From assembly GCA_023419535.1 (NCBI GenBank), contig JAEZXX010000034.1, positions 65,959 through 129,958 on the forward strand: a DNA stretch of 64,000 nt. The letters are read 5' to 3'. Shown here piece by piece: positions 17,844-26,466 of this stretch. Under the pieces are notes generated by a model. That model saw nothing but the letters and a program-made list of their open reading frames with translations. It did not search any database and was not told the origin of the DNA. Numbering within the stretch: the first letter of the stretch is position 1; each line of letters begins with the position of its first letter. The translations under genes and the position numbers were made by a program. The DNA is from Pseudomonadota bacterium. Its GTDB lineage: Bacteria > Pseudomonadota > Alphaproteobacteria > Rhizobiales > Rhizobiaceae.

Positions 17844-18746
17844 ATGAAGCGCATTGCTCTTCTTCTCGCCGCGACCGCGTTCTCGGCCCCGGCCCTTGCC
17901 GCCGACATCGTCTACGAGGAGCCGATGGCCCCGATGGCGCCGGCCCCCGTCGCGATCGCCCCGGTCGAATCCGGCTGGACCGGCTTCTACTTCGGTCTGC
18001 AGGGCGGCGCCGGCTTCAACCCGTCCTCGCCGGACCGTCTCGGCATCACCACGAACGGCTTCGGCATCGGCGCCGCATCCGCCGGCACGGGCGCGCCGGC
18101 CAACAGCGGCTTTGGTGCCGGCTCGATCGGCGCAGCCTTCGGCAACAGCTTCTCCGAGACCTTCGATTCCGGCTTCGTCGGCGGCGCGCATGTCGGCTAC
18201 GACCTGCAGTTCGACCGCGTCGTCGTCGGTGCGGTCCTCGACATCAACGCGACCGACATCCAGATGCGCCAGGAGGCCTTCTCCAACACGCCGGCCTTCT
18301 ACACCGCGACCCGCGATCTCGATTACCTCGCGACCGCCCGCCTGCGCGCCGGTTATCTAGTGACGCCGAGTGTTCTGGCCTACGCCACAGGCGGCGCGGC
18401 CTACGGCGACGTCAGCTACTCCTTCACCACCGACAGCCCGGCGGCGACTGGTAATGCCCGCAGCGGCGCAGCGGCTCTGGCGACCACCTCGTTCGTCGAC
18501 AACGAAGACTGGGGCTACTCGGTCGGCGGCGGCATGGAGGTCAAGATCGTCGACAATCTGTCGTTCGGCGCCGAGTATCTGTACACCAATCTCGGAAGCG
18601 GCGACTCCTTCACCCGCTTCGAGGGCGGCCCGTTCGACGGTGCGGCCGGGGCCGCCCGCGCGCCCGGCAATTCGACCGACTTCACCTCGGGCGGCGACTT
18701 CGACTTCCACACGGTCACCGCGAAGCTCTCCTACCGCTTCAACTGA
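17844..18746 (+). CDS. Outer-membrane beta-barrel protein (RopB/Omp25-like)
   Basis: A 300-residue protein with a clear signal peptide (MKRIALLLAATAFSAPALAA), a proline-rich spacer with YEEPMAPMAPAP, and then SGWTGFYFGLQGGAGF, the usual opening of the alphaproteobacterial Omp25/Omp31/RopB porin-like barrels. Alternating-hydrophobic strands and the phrases GFVGGAHVGYDLQFDRVVVGAVLDI, SVGGGMEVKIVDNLSFGAEYLYTNLG and the end KLSYRFN support an eight-stranded barrel. The insert between the first strands is Gly/Ala/Ser rich. It is followed by a strong terminator at 18799. Confidence 0.9.
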   Translation: MKRIALLLAATAFSAPALAADIVYEEPMAPMAPAPVAIAPVESGWTGFYFGLQGGAGFNPSSPDRLGITTNGFGIGAASAGTGAPANSGFGAGSIGAAFGNSFSETFDSGFVGGAHVGYDLQFDRVVVGAVLDINATDIQMRQEAFSNTPAFYTATRDLDYLATARLRAGYLVTPSVLAYATGGAAYGDVSYSFTTDSPAATGNARSGAAALATTSFVDNEDWGYSVGGGMEVKIVDNLSFGAEYLYTNLGSGDSFTRFEGGPFDGAAGAARAPGNSTDFTSGGDFDFHTVTAKLSYRFN

Positions 18747-18798
18747 TCGGACAGATCGGGGCGGGCGCCGTTGCGCGCTCGGCCCAGCGTTCAGAGGG

Positions 18799-18830
18799 AA
18801 GGGCCCTGCCGTATCGCGGGGCCCTTTTCC
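18799..18830 (+). terminator. Rho-independent terminator after omp
   Basis: An 8-bp stem AAGGGCCC / GGGCCCTT around a 12-base loop is followed by TTCC, with four T in a row at the stem end. It lies 52 bases after the outer-membrane protein stop and before mrp. Confidence 0.8.
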
Positions 18831-18931
18831 GTTCCAAGGCACCCGGCCGCACCATGCTCGGTCGGCGGATCGGGGGGCTTGGCGCTCGGCTCGGAATGGG
18901 TCATTCACACGGTCCAGACAGGAGCTGTCCC

Positions 18932-20086
18932 ATGTCCGCCCCCCTCAAGACCCAGATCCTCGCGGCCCTCTCCAAGCTCGAGACGCCCGACGGGCGCGGC
19001 GACATCGTTGCGCGCGGCCTCGTCTCCGATATCTTCGTCGCCGACCGCAAGGCGTTCTTCTCGCTGACCGTGCCCGCCGCCGAGGCCGAGCGGTTCGAGC
19101 CGGTGCGCAAGGCGGCCGAAGCCGCCGCCACCAGTGTCGAGGGCATCGATTCGGCCATGGTCGCTTTGACGGCGGAGCGCCGGCCCGGCAGCGTCGACGA
19201 CGCGCCGCCGCGGCGCCCGTCCGCGACGCCGCCCGCTTACCGCCATGCGCCGGCGGCGCCCACGCGCTCCTCGGGCGGCAAGCCCGGCATTCCGGGGGTC
19301 ACGCACATCGTCGCGGTCGCCTCCGGCAAGGGCGGCGTCGGCAAGTCCACGACCGCGGTCAACTTCGCACTGGGCCTGAAGGCGCTGGGCCTTTCCGTCG
19401 GTCTTCTCGACGCCGACATCTACGGCCCCTCGGTGCCGCGGCTTCTCGGCCTCAAGGGTCGGCCCGAGACGATCGACGGCAAGCGGCTGAAGCCGATGGA
19501 GGCCTACGGCCTGAAGGCGATGTCCATCGGCTTCCTCGTCGAGGAGGAGACGCCGATGATCTGGCGAGGGCCGATGGTCATGTCGGCGCTGACGCAGATG
19601 ATGCGCGAGGTCGAGTGGGGCACGCTCGACGTCCTCGTCGTCGATATGCCGCCCGGCACCGGCGACGCGCAGCTGACCATGGCGCAGCAGGTGCCGCTGG
19701 CGGGCGCGGTCATCGTCTCCACGCCGCAGGATCTGGCGCTGATCGACGCCCGCAAGGGCCTCGCCATGTTCCGCAAGGTCGAGGTGCCCGTGCTCGGCAT
19801 CGTCGAGAACATGAGCTACTTCGTCGCGCCCGACACCGGCGCGCGCTACGACATCTTCGGCCATGGCGGGGCGCGGGACGAGGCGACGCGCCTCGGCGTG
19901 CCCTTCCTCGGCGAAGTGCCGCTGGTGATGTCGATCCGCGAGAGCTCGGACGCCGGAGCGCCCGTCGTCGCAACCGATCCGGAGGGGCCACAGGCGCGCA
20001 TCTATCGCGAGATCGCGGAGAAGGCGCTCGCCGAGATCAAGGGCGCGAGCGCGCGCCGCAAGCCGCCGTCGATCGTCTTCGAATAG
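18932..20086 (+). CDS. mrp: Mrp/NBP35-family iron-sulphur cluster carrier ATPase
   Basis: A 384-residue P-loop NTPase (ApbC/Mrp). An N-terminal MIP18-like domain (about 1-95) and an Ala/Pro linker precede the deviant Walker A GKGGVGKST; other motifs are DADIYGPSVPRLLG and VDMPPGTGDAQLT. Members carry and hand over Fe-S clusters in the cytoplasm. The usual CxxC pair after ENMSYF is replaced by ENMSYFVAPDTG, so cluster binding by that pair is not possible here. The start at 18932 is set by an AGGAG eight bases upstream; a longer open frame upstream overlaps the omp terminator. Confidence 0.93.
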   Translation: MSAPLKTQILAALSKLETPDGRGDIVARGLVSDIFVADRKAFFSLTVPAAEAERFEPVRKAAEAAATSVEGIDSAMVALTAERRPGSVDDAPPRRPSATPPAYRHAPAAPTRSSGGKPGIPGVTHIVAVASGKGGVGKSTTAVNFALGLKALGLSVGLLDADIYGPSVPRLLGLKGRPETIDGKRLKPMEAYGLKAMSIGFLVEEETPMIWRGPMVMSALTQMMREVEWGTLDVLVVDMPPGTGDAQLTMAQQVPLAGAVIVSTPQDLALIDARKGLAMFRKVEVPVLGIVENMSYFVAPDTGARYDIFGHGGARDEATRLGVPFLGEVPLVMSIRESSDAGAPVVATDPEGPQARIYREIAEKALAEIKGASARRKPPSIVFE

Positions 20087-20109
20087 GGCAACAAGGCGAG
20101 GAGGCTGCG

Positions 20110-20481
20110 ATGCCCCTGACGCAGATCTCGATCAGAGCCGGGAAGCCGCCTGCCTACCGGTAGGCGATCATGGACGGTCTCTATGCAGCGATGCGCCGGT
20201 CCTTCGCGGTTCCCGAAGGGGACCGCTTCATGACGCTGACCGAGTTCAGCGCAGACGATTTCTCGTTCGGAGACCGATATCCAGGCCTGGAGAGAACGGA
20301 AGATCTCGTGATCATCCAGATCACGGTCTCCAACAACCGCTCGCGCGAACAAAAACTGGCCCTGTATGGCGCGATCGTCGCAGAACTCGGCGAGCGAGCC
20401 GGCGTCAGGCCCGACGACGTGCTCATCAACATCGTCGAAGTCCTTCCGGAAAACTGGTCGTTCGGTAGAGGGCGCGCTTAG
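20110..20481 (+). pseudogene. 4-oxalocrotonate tautomerase-like gene interrupted by an in-frame TAG
   Basis: Reading from the ATG at 20110, which follows a good AGGAGG, gives MPLTQISIRAGKPPAYR and then TAG at 20161-20163; the same frame continues AIMDGLYAAMRRSF and on to VEVLPENWSFGRGRA. The whole is a complete tautomerase-family protein of about 123 residues apart from one stop at codon 18. The catalytic N-terminal proline (Pro1 after Met removal) is in the part cut off. A restart at the ATG at 20170 would give a 103-residue protein without it. One base change (e.g. AAG, GAG or CAG to TAG) explains the stop; a sequencing error or suppression is possible. It lies 23 bases after mrp. Confidence 0.85.
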
Positions 20482-20494
20482 AACCTAGAGTAGC

Positions 20495-21541
20495 TTAGCG
20501 AGACTTTCCGCCGGCTAGCGCCGAGACGATCTCGCGGTCTCCGATCCGGCCGAGGATCCGGCCGCCATCGGCGACCGCCACGTCCCCGCCGCGCGCGCCG
20601 AGCATGTCGACGACACGGCGCAATGGTGCGTCCGGCTTGGTCATGCCGGCGAAATGCGCCGAATCCGCCGTCTCGCGCAGCGGCGTCATCACGTCGCCGG
20701 CCGTCAGAATGCCGATCGGGCTCACATGGGCGACGAAGTCCGCCACGTAGGGACTTGCCGGCGCCCGCACGATCTCGCGCGCCGTCCCCACCTGCACGAC
20801 GCGGCCGCCTTCCATGATCGCGATCCGGTTGCCCAGCTTGAAGGCCTCGTCGAGGTCGTGGCTGACGAAGAGGATGGTCTTTCGCGCCCGCTCCTGGATG
20901 GCGAGGAGCTCGTCCTGGAGCTTGGCGCGAATCAGGGGGTCGAGCGCGGAGAAGGGCTCGTCCATCAGGAGGATCGGCGCATCGGTGGCGAAGGCGCGCG
21001 CCAGCCCGACACGCTGCTGCATGCCGCCGGAAAGCTCCGAGACGCGCGAATCGGCCCAGTCGGACAGGCCGACGAGGTCGAGCTGGGCCTTGGCACGCTC
21101 CCGGCGCTCGGCCTTCGGGACGCCTGCGAACTGCAGGCCGAGCGCGACGTTCTCCGCCACGCTGCGCCAGGGCAGGAGCGCGAACTGCTGGAACACCATC
21201 GCCACCTTGTGGCGGCGCAGTTCGCGAAGCCGGCCCTTGCCGCAGTCCATCGGGTCGAGCGGCCCGTCACCGGTGTCGACGAGGACGCGCCCGCGGGTCA
21301 CGGGCGCGAGCCCGTTGACGGCGCGGATCAGCGTCGACTTGCCCGATCCGGACAGCCCCATGAGAACGAGGATCTCGCCCGGCGCGACGTCGAGGCCGGC
21401 GTTCGCGACGCCGAGCGTCGTGCCGGTTCTCTCGCGGATGGCTTCCCGGCTCGCGCCCTCGTCGATGAGAGGCAGCGCCTTCTCGGGACGGCGGCCGAAG
21501 ACGATCGAGACGTTCTGGAAGGAGACGATGGGCGCGCTCAC
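20495..21541 (-). CDS. Glycine betaine/proline-type ABC transporter ATPase with CBS region
   Basis: A 348-residue ATPase of the quaternary-amine transporter (ProV/ChoV) family. Walker A GLSGSGKST, LSGGMQQRVGLARA, Walker B ILLMDEPFSALDPLIR and the H-loop VSHDLDEAF are intact. A characteristic N-terminal extension (ALPLIDEGASREAIRERTG) precedes the nucleotide domain, and the C-terminal 80 residues form a CBS-like module (AGDVMTPLRET, then GDVAVADGGRILGRI) that in relatives senses ionic strength. The start is a GTG overlapping the TGA of the permease (GTGA), so the two genes are translationally coupled. Confidence 0.92.
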   Translation of the reverse strand: MSAPIVSFQNVSIVFGRRPEKALPLIDEGASREAIRERTGTTLGVANAGLDVAPGEILVLMGLSGSGKSTLIRAVNGLAPVTRGRVLVDTGDGPLDPMDCGKGRLRELRRHKVAMVFQQFALLPWRSVAENVALGLQFAGVPKAERRERAKAQLDLVGLSDWADSRVSELSGGMQQRVGLARAFATDAPILLMDEPFSALDPLIRAKLQDELLAIQERARKTILFVSHDLDEAFKLGNRIAIMEGGRVVQVGTAREIVRAPASPYVADFVAHVSPIGILTAGDVMTPLRETADSAHFAGMTKPDAPLRRVVDMLGARGGDVAVADGGRILGRIGDREIVSALAGGKSR

Positions 21542-22380
21542 GACCTTGCTTCCTCGTCGATGCGGAACATGCGGTCGAGGATGATGGCGAGGATGACGAT
21601 GGCGAGTCCGGCCTCCAGCCCCTGCGAGATGTTGACGGTGTTCAGCGCGCGCAGGACCGGCACGCCGAGACCGGGCGCCCCGACGAGCGCGGCGATGACG
21701 ACCATGGAGAGCGACAGCATGATGGTCTGCGTCAGCCCGGCCATGATCTGGGGAAGGGCATAGGGGATCTCGACCGAGACGAGGCGCTGCATCGGTGTCG
21801 CGCCGAAGGCGTCCCCCGCTTCCACGAGCTGGCGCGGCGTGCCGGCGATGCCGAGTCGCGTCAGGCGGATGGAGGCGGGCAAGGCGAAGATGACGGTCGC
21901 GACCAGCCCCGGCACTGTGCCGAGGCCGAAAAGGATCAGCGCTGGAATGAGATAGACGAAGGTCGGGATCGTCTGCATCAGGTCGAGGACGGGGCGCATC
22001 GCGCCGTAGATCCAGTCCCGCCGCGCGGCGAGGATGCCGAGGGGCACGCCGAGCGCCATGCAGACGAAGGTGGCCGAGAGAACCATCGCCAGCGTCTGCG
22101 TCGTCTCCTGCCAGTAGCCGAGATTGACGATGAGGAGCAGGCCGAGCGCCGTGGCGACGGGCGCGGCGATCGTGCGCCGGAGGGCGAAGGCTATGGCCGA
22201 GAAGACCGCGATGACGAGGAAGGGGTGGGGCGCGGTGAGCAGCCACAGCAGCCCCGCGATGATGGAGGAGAGCCCGTCGCTGACGGCGTCGAACAGCCAG
22301 AGCAGGTTCGTTATCAGCCAGTCGATCGCCGCCTCGCCATAGGCGCCGATCGGCAGCTTGTTGTCACGAAGCCATTGCAC
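21538..22380 (-). CDS. Glycine betaine/proline-type ABC transporter permease
   Basis: A 280-residue inner-membrane protein with about seven hydrophobic helices and the binding-protein-dependent permease EAA loop EAGDAFGATPMQRLVSVEIPYALPQIMAG. It is the ProW/ChoW type and pairs with the ATPase that overlaps its 3' end. No gene for a periplasmic binding protein lies beside the pair: upstream is a dehydrogenase on the same strand 127 bases away. The binding protein must be encoded elsewhere, or another one is shared. Substrates could be betaine, choline or proline betaine; the sequence does not decide. Confidence 0.92.
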   Translation of the reverse strand: MQWLRDNKLPIGAYGEAAIDWLITNLLWLFDAVSDGLSSIIAGLLWLLTAPHPFLVIAVFSAIAFALRRTIAAPVATALGLLLIVNLGYWQETTQTLAMVLSATFVCMALGVPLGILAARRDWIYGAMRPVLDLMQTIPTFVYLIPALILFGLGTVPGLVATVIFALPASIRLTRLGIAGTPRQLVEAGDAFGATPMQRLVSVEIPYALPQIMAGLTQTIMLSLSMVVIAALVGAPGLGVPVLRALNTVNISQGLEAGLAIVILAIILDRMFRIDEEARS

Positions 22381-22507
22381 GGGAAAAAGGCACTCCTCGG
22401 TTCTTCACCGTCGAAGACCGTCGGTCCCGCGGAAGGCCCATAGGATGACCCATAGCCGTGAAAGGGCAAGGGGCGGCCCGGAAGCCGCCGCCCGCTTCGG
22501 GCAGGCT

Positions 22508-23377
22508 CTACCGTTCCAGCCGCGCCAGGAGAGACGAGGTGTCCCAGCGCTTGCCGCCCATCTGCACCACCTCCGCGTAGAACTGGTCGACCAGGGCGGT
22601 GACGGGCAGCGAGACGCCGGCGCGCTTGGCCTCGTCGAGGCAGATTCCGAGATCCTTGCGCATCCATTCGACCGCGAAGCCGAAATCGTAGCGCCCTTCG
22701 ATCATCGTCTTGTGCCGATTCTCCATCTGCCACGATCCGGCCGCGCCCTTGGAGATGACCTCGACCACCTTGGCGACGTCGAGCCCGGACTTGCGGCCGA
22801 AGGCGACGGCTTCCGACAGGCCCTGTACGAGGCCGGCGATGCAGATCTGGTTCATCATCTTGGCGAGCTGGCCCGAGCCCGCCGGACCCATCAGTCCGAC
22901 CATGCGGGCATAGGCGTCGATCACGGGCCTCGCCGACTCGAAGGTCGCCTCATCGCCGCCGACCATCACCGTCAGGACGCCGTTCTCCGCGCCCGCCTGA
23001 CCGCCGGAGACGGGCGCGTCCAGGAACCCGACACCCTTCTGCGCCGCACGGGCCTCGATCTCGCGCGCCACCTCGGCGGAGGCGGTCGTGTTGTCGATGA
23101 GCGTCGCGCCCCGCGACATGCCGGCGAGCACGCCGTCCTCCCCGTAGACGACGGAGCGCAGGTCGTCGTCGTTGCCGACGCAGGTGAAGACGAAGTCCGC
23201 GCCCTCGGCCGCCTCGCGCGGGGTCGCGGCGGCGTGCCCCCCGTGCTCGTCGGCCCACTTGCGGGCCTTCTCGGCCGTGCGGTTGAAGACCGCGACCTCG
23301 TGGCCGCCCTTCGCCTTCAGATGCCCGGCCATCGGATAGCCCATCACGCCCAGTCCGATGAATGCGACCTTCGCCAT
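22508..23377 (-). CDS. 3-hydroxyisobutyrate dehydrogenase-like NAD(P)-dependent oxidoreductase
   Basis: A 289-residue beta-hydroxyacid dehydrogenase. The N-terminal dinucleotide loop FIGLGVMGYPMAGHL, the substrate-binding FLDAPVSGGQAGAENG, and the catalytic-lysine region GSGQLAKMMNQICIAG are all present. Family members act on 3-hydroxyisobutyrate, tartronate semialdehyde or succinic semialdehyde; the GLYR1-like group is equally possible, so I give no symbol. The start at 23377 has a GGAGAAGAG ribosome site. It is divergent from mscL, 190 bases away. Confidence 0.88.
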   Translation of the reverse strand: MAKVAFIGLGVMGYPMAGHLKAKGGHEVAVFNRTAEKARKWADEHGGHAAATPREAAEGADFVFTCVGNDDDLRSVVYGEDGVLAGMSRGATLIDNTTASAEVAREIEARAAQKGVGFLDAPVSGGQAGAENGVLTVMVGGDEATFESARPVIDAYARMVGLMGPAGSGQLAKMMNQICIAGLVQGLSEAVAFGRKSGLDVAKVVEVISKGAAGSWQMENRHKTMIEGRYDFGFAVEWMRKDLGICLDEAKRAGVSLPVTALVDQFYAEVVQMGGKRWDTSSLLARLER

Positions 23378-23567
23378 GTTCTCTTCTCCCGCTCGACCGG
23401 AACGGCCGATTGCCGGCGGATCGCCGCCGCCCCGCCCAGCGTTGTCGGCGATCGGGGGGCGCCACCGCAACCCCTCGTCCCGCGGCCTTCCGCGTTTGCG
23501 ACCACCATTGCGGGAAAACCGAACTCGGTTCATCCTCTCGTTGTCGTGAACGAGGGAGCGCGCGGGG

Positions 23568-24035
23568 ATGCTGCGGGAGTTCCGGGAATTCGCCCTCAAG
23601 GGCAACATGGTCGATCTTGCGATCGGCATCATCATCGGCGCGGCTTTTTCCGGCCTCGTCAATTCGATCGTCTCCGACCTCATCATGCCCGTGGTGGGCC
23701 TTGCGACCGGCGGGGTCGACTTCTCCAACCAGTTCGTTCCGCTCACCTCGGATGTGACGGCGACAGGTCTGGCGCAGGCGCGCGAACAGGGCGCCGTGCT
23801 CGCGTACGGCAACTTCCTGACGCTGGCGATCAACTTCGTCATCGTGGCGCTGGTGCTCTTCTTCGTGGTGAAGGGCATGAACCGGCTGAAGCGCAAGGAG
23901 GAGGCCAAGCCGCCCGAGGCGGCCGCCGTGCCCCGCGAGCAGGAGCTTCTGCAGGAGATCCGCGACCTCCTCGCCGCACGAGCCGAATCGCCCGGCCGGC
24001 CGTCGATCGACCGGCTGCCGCCCGGTGCGATCTGA
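23568..24035 (+). CDS. mscL: Large-conductance mechanosensitive channel
   Basis: A 155-residue protein with the N-terminal helix MLREFREFALKGNMVDLAIGIIIGAAF and TM1, a periplasmic loop, then TM2 INFVIVALVLFFVVKGMNRLKRKEEA and a C-terminal cytoplasmic helix bundle. MscL opens as a homopentamer in the inner membrane to release solutes during hypo-osmotic shock. At 155 residues it is about 15-20 longer than E. coli MscL because of a Pro/Arg-rich tail after the last helix. The nearby osmoprotectant transporter (20.5-22.4 kb) fits an osmotic-stress neighbourhood. Confidence 0.95.
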   Translation: MLREFREFALKGNMVDLAIGIIIGAAFSGLVNSIVSDLIMPVVGLATGGVDFSNQFVPLTSDVTATGLAQAREQGAVLAYGNFLTLAINFVIVALVLFFVVKGMNRLKRKEEAKPPEAAAVPREQELLQEIRDLLAARAESPGRPSIDRLPPGAI

Positions 24036-24158
24036 CGTGGGGCGCAGCGGGGCAGAGGACACGGCCGGGCCTTGACGGAACGGGCGGAAAGGCTTCTGAC
24101 GACGGCGGGCGTCGAACGATAAGGCGTCCGATCCGTCGTTCCAGGGTTCGAATTGCCG

Positions 24159-25328
24159 ATGTCCGCTCTCGCCCGCCTGCACCCCCGCGCGCAAACCGCA
24201 CCCTCGAGCGGAATCGGAGCGGTCGTCACCTATGCCCGCGAGAAGCCCGGCATCATTCCGCTCTGGGTGGGGGAAGGCGACCTTCCGACGCCGGACTTCA
24301 TCTGCGACGCCGCCGCGGACGCCCTGAAGGCCGGCGAGACCTTCTACACCTATCAGCGCGGCATTCCGGCGCTGCGCGAGGCCCTGGCGCGCTACACCGC
24401 CGATCTCTACGGCGTGCCGGCGGACCCGACGCGCTTCTTCGCCACCAATTCCGGCATGCACGCCGTCCAGCTGGTTCTGACGAGCGTGGCGGGCCCGGGC
24501 GACGAGATCGTGTTCGTGGCGCCGCTCTGGCCGAACCTCCAGGCCGCCGCCGCGATCGCCGGCGCGACGCCCGTCGAGGTCGCGCTCGACCCGAAGGACG
24601 GCGCCTGGCATCTCGACCTCGACAAGCTCGCCTCGGCCGTCACGCCGCGCACGAGGGCCATCTTCGTCAACACCCCGAACAACCCGACGGGCTGGACGGC
24701 CGATGCCGAAACGATCCGGGCGATCGTCGATCTCGCCCGCAGGTCCGGCTGCTTCGTCATCGCCGACGAAATCTATTCCCGGTTCTATTACGAGGGTTTG
24801 CGGGCTCCTTCCTTCCATGACGTGGAAGGGGCGCAGGACTTCATCCTCTACGTGAACTCCTTCTCGAAGAACTGGGCCATGACGGGCTGGCGGGTCGGCT
24901 GGATCGAGGCGCCGGCCGAGATCGGGCAGGTGATCGAGAACCTCGTCCAGTACTCGAACTCCGGCGTGCCGGTCTTCGCCCAGCGCGCCGCGATCGCGGC
25001 TCTGACGCAGGGCGAGGCGTTCGTCGTCTCGCAGATCGAGCGGGCCCATGTCGCCCGCGACCTCTTCGCGGACGCCCTGCTTGCCACCAACCGCGTGGAG
25101 ATGATGCGGCCGGAGGGCGCCTTCTACGCCTTCTTCAAGATCGACGGGATCGAGGACAGCCGGCCGGTTGCCTTCCGCATCGCCGACGAGGCGCTGGTCG
25201 GCCTGGCGCCCGGGACGGCCTTCGGAACGGCCTCGCCGTCCTTCTTCCGTGCCTGCTTCCACCGACGCCTCGACCAGGTCGAGGAGGCCGGTCGGCGCCT
25301 TGCCGACTGGATCGGGCGCCAGGCGTGA
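24159..25328 (+). CDS. PLP-dependent class I/II aminotransferase
   Basis: A 389-residue aspartate-aminotransferase-fold enzyme. The PLP lysine is in NSFSKNWAMTGWRVGW, and FVNTPNNPTGW and FVIADEIYSRFYYEG carry the usual cofactor contacts. It is close to alanine or aspartate aminotransferases of the AspC/AlaA type; substrate not decided. The ATG at 24159 is preferred to a TTG six bases upstream. Its stop overlaps the GTG start of the AbrB-family membrane gene (GTGA), so the two are coupled. Confidence 0.9.
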   Translation: MSALARLHPRAQTAPSSGIGAVVTYAREKPGIIPLWVGEGDLPTPDFICDAAADALKAGETFYTYQRGIPALREALARYTADLYGVPADPTRFFATNSGMHAVQLVLTSVAGPGDEIVFVAPLWPNLQAAAAIAGATPVEVALDPKDGAWHLDLDKLASAVTPRTRAIFVNTPNNPTGWTADAETIRAIVDLARRSGCFVIADEIYSRFYYEGLRAPSFHDVEGAQDFILYVNSFSKNWAMTGWRVGWIEAPAEIGQVIENLVQYSNSGVPVFAQRAAIAALTQGEAFVVSQIERAHVARDLFADALLATNRVEMMRPEGAFYAFFKIDGIEDSRPVAFRIADEALVGLAPGTAFGTASPSFFRACFHRRLDQVEEAGRRLADWIGRQA

Positions 25329-26410
25329 GACGCGCGGCGGAGGTCGCGCTCACCTTCGCGATCGCCGCCGCGGGCGGGCTCGCGGCCACCGCGGTCGGCC
25401 TGCCGGTGCCCTGGCTCATCGGCTCGGCCCTGTTCGTGGCCGCGGCCAATCTTTCCGGTGTGCCGATCCGGATGCCGGCGCTTGTGCGCGATGCCGCCTT
25501 CGTGATTCTCGGCGCACTCGCCGGCTCCAGCGTGACGCCCGACGTCCTGCATCAGATTCTCCTCTGGCCGGCCTCCTTCGCCATCCAGATGGCCGGCGTG
25601 TTCGGCGTCATCGTGCTGACCATGCTGTTCCTGCGCCGGGGTCTCGGCTGGGATCGCGAGACGGCGTTCTTCGCCTCCATTCCCGGCGCGCTCTCGCTGG
25701 TCGTAGCGACCGCGTCCCAGACGAAGGCGGATCTGGCGCGCGTCCTCGTGGTGCAGAGCGTCCGCCTGCTCGTCCTGATCCTTCTTCTGACGCCATTCCT
25801 CGCCTGGCTCGAGGGCGGGGCGAGCGGCGAGGCAACGGTGTCGCGCGGAATCGGCGCGAGCGAACTCTCGGCCGCGACCGTGGCGCTCTTCGCCGGAACC
25901 GTGCTCTTTGCGGCCTTCGTCGGCGATCGGCTCCGCCTGCCGGGCGGCATCCTCGTCGGCGCGCTGCTGGCGAGCGCGGTGCTGCACGGCTCGCAGATCG
26001 CGCCGCTCGCCATCCCCGACGCACTCGTCCTGTTCGGTCTCGTCGCCATCGGCATCGTGATCGGCGAGCGGATCCGCCACGAGCACCGTCGGGAGCTCGG
26101 CCGGCTCCTGCCCGTCGCGCTCGTCGCGCTCCTGATCGGTTTTGCGGCCGCCGCCGTGTCGGGCGTCGTGGCGCATGTCGCGCTCGGCATCGACCTGGGG
26201 CGGATCGCCGTCGCCTATGCGCCCGGCGCGCTGGAGGCGCTCACCGCGATCGCCTACCAGTTCAACATCGACCCGGCCTATGTCGCCGCCCATCACGTGG
26301 TGCGGTTCGTCGCGCTCTCGCTCTCCATTCCGTTCCTGGCCAAATGGCTCGCCGGGACGCGCCGCCCGATCGAGGCGACGGACGGGGACCGGACCCGCTC
26401 CGACGCCTGA
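25325..26410 (+). CDS. AbrB-family integral membrane protein (putative transporter)
   Basis: A 361-residue protein with about ten hydrophobic helices in two repeated halves; each half has a phrase like GLPVPWLIGSALFVAAANLSG or LRLPGGILVGALLASAVLHG. This is the AbrB (formerly putative ammonia monooxygenase) family of membrane proteins, possibly transporters; it is unrelated to the AbrB DNA-binding regulator. The start is the GTG at 25325, inside the stop of the aminotransferase. The coupling suggests that the transporter and enzyme may act on one compound, which is inference. Confidence 0.85.
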   Translation: MRRAAEVALTFAIAAAGGLAATAVGLPVPWLIGSALFVAAANLSGVPIRMPALVRDAAFVILGALAGSSVTPDVLHQILLWPASFAIQMAGVFGVIVLTMLFLRRGLGWDRETAFFASIPGALSLVVATASQTKADLARVLVVQSVRLLVLILLLTPFLAWLEGGASGEATVSRGIGASELSAATVALFAGTVLFAAFVGDRLRLPGGILVGALLASAVLHGSQIAPLAIPDALVLFGLVAIGIVIGERIRHEHRRELGRLLPVALVALLIGFAAAAVSGVVAHVALGIDLGRIAVAYAPGALEALTAIAYQFNIDPAYVAAHHVVRFVALSLSIPFLAKWLAGTRRPIEATDGDRTRSDA

Positions 26411-26466
26411 CGCGAAGAAGGCGCCGATCCGCGCCGTCTGTCGGATCATGGAGGGGTTCGGAAGGT

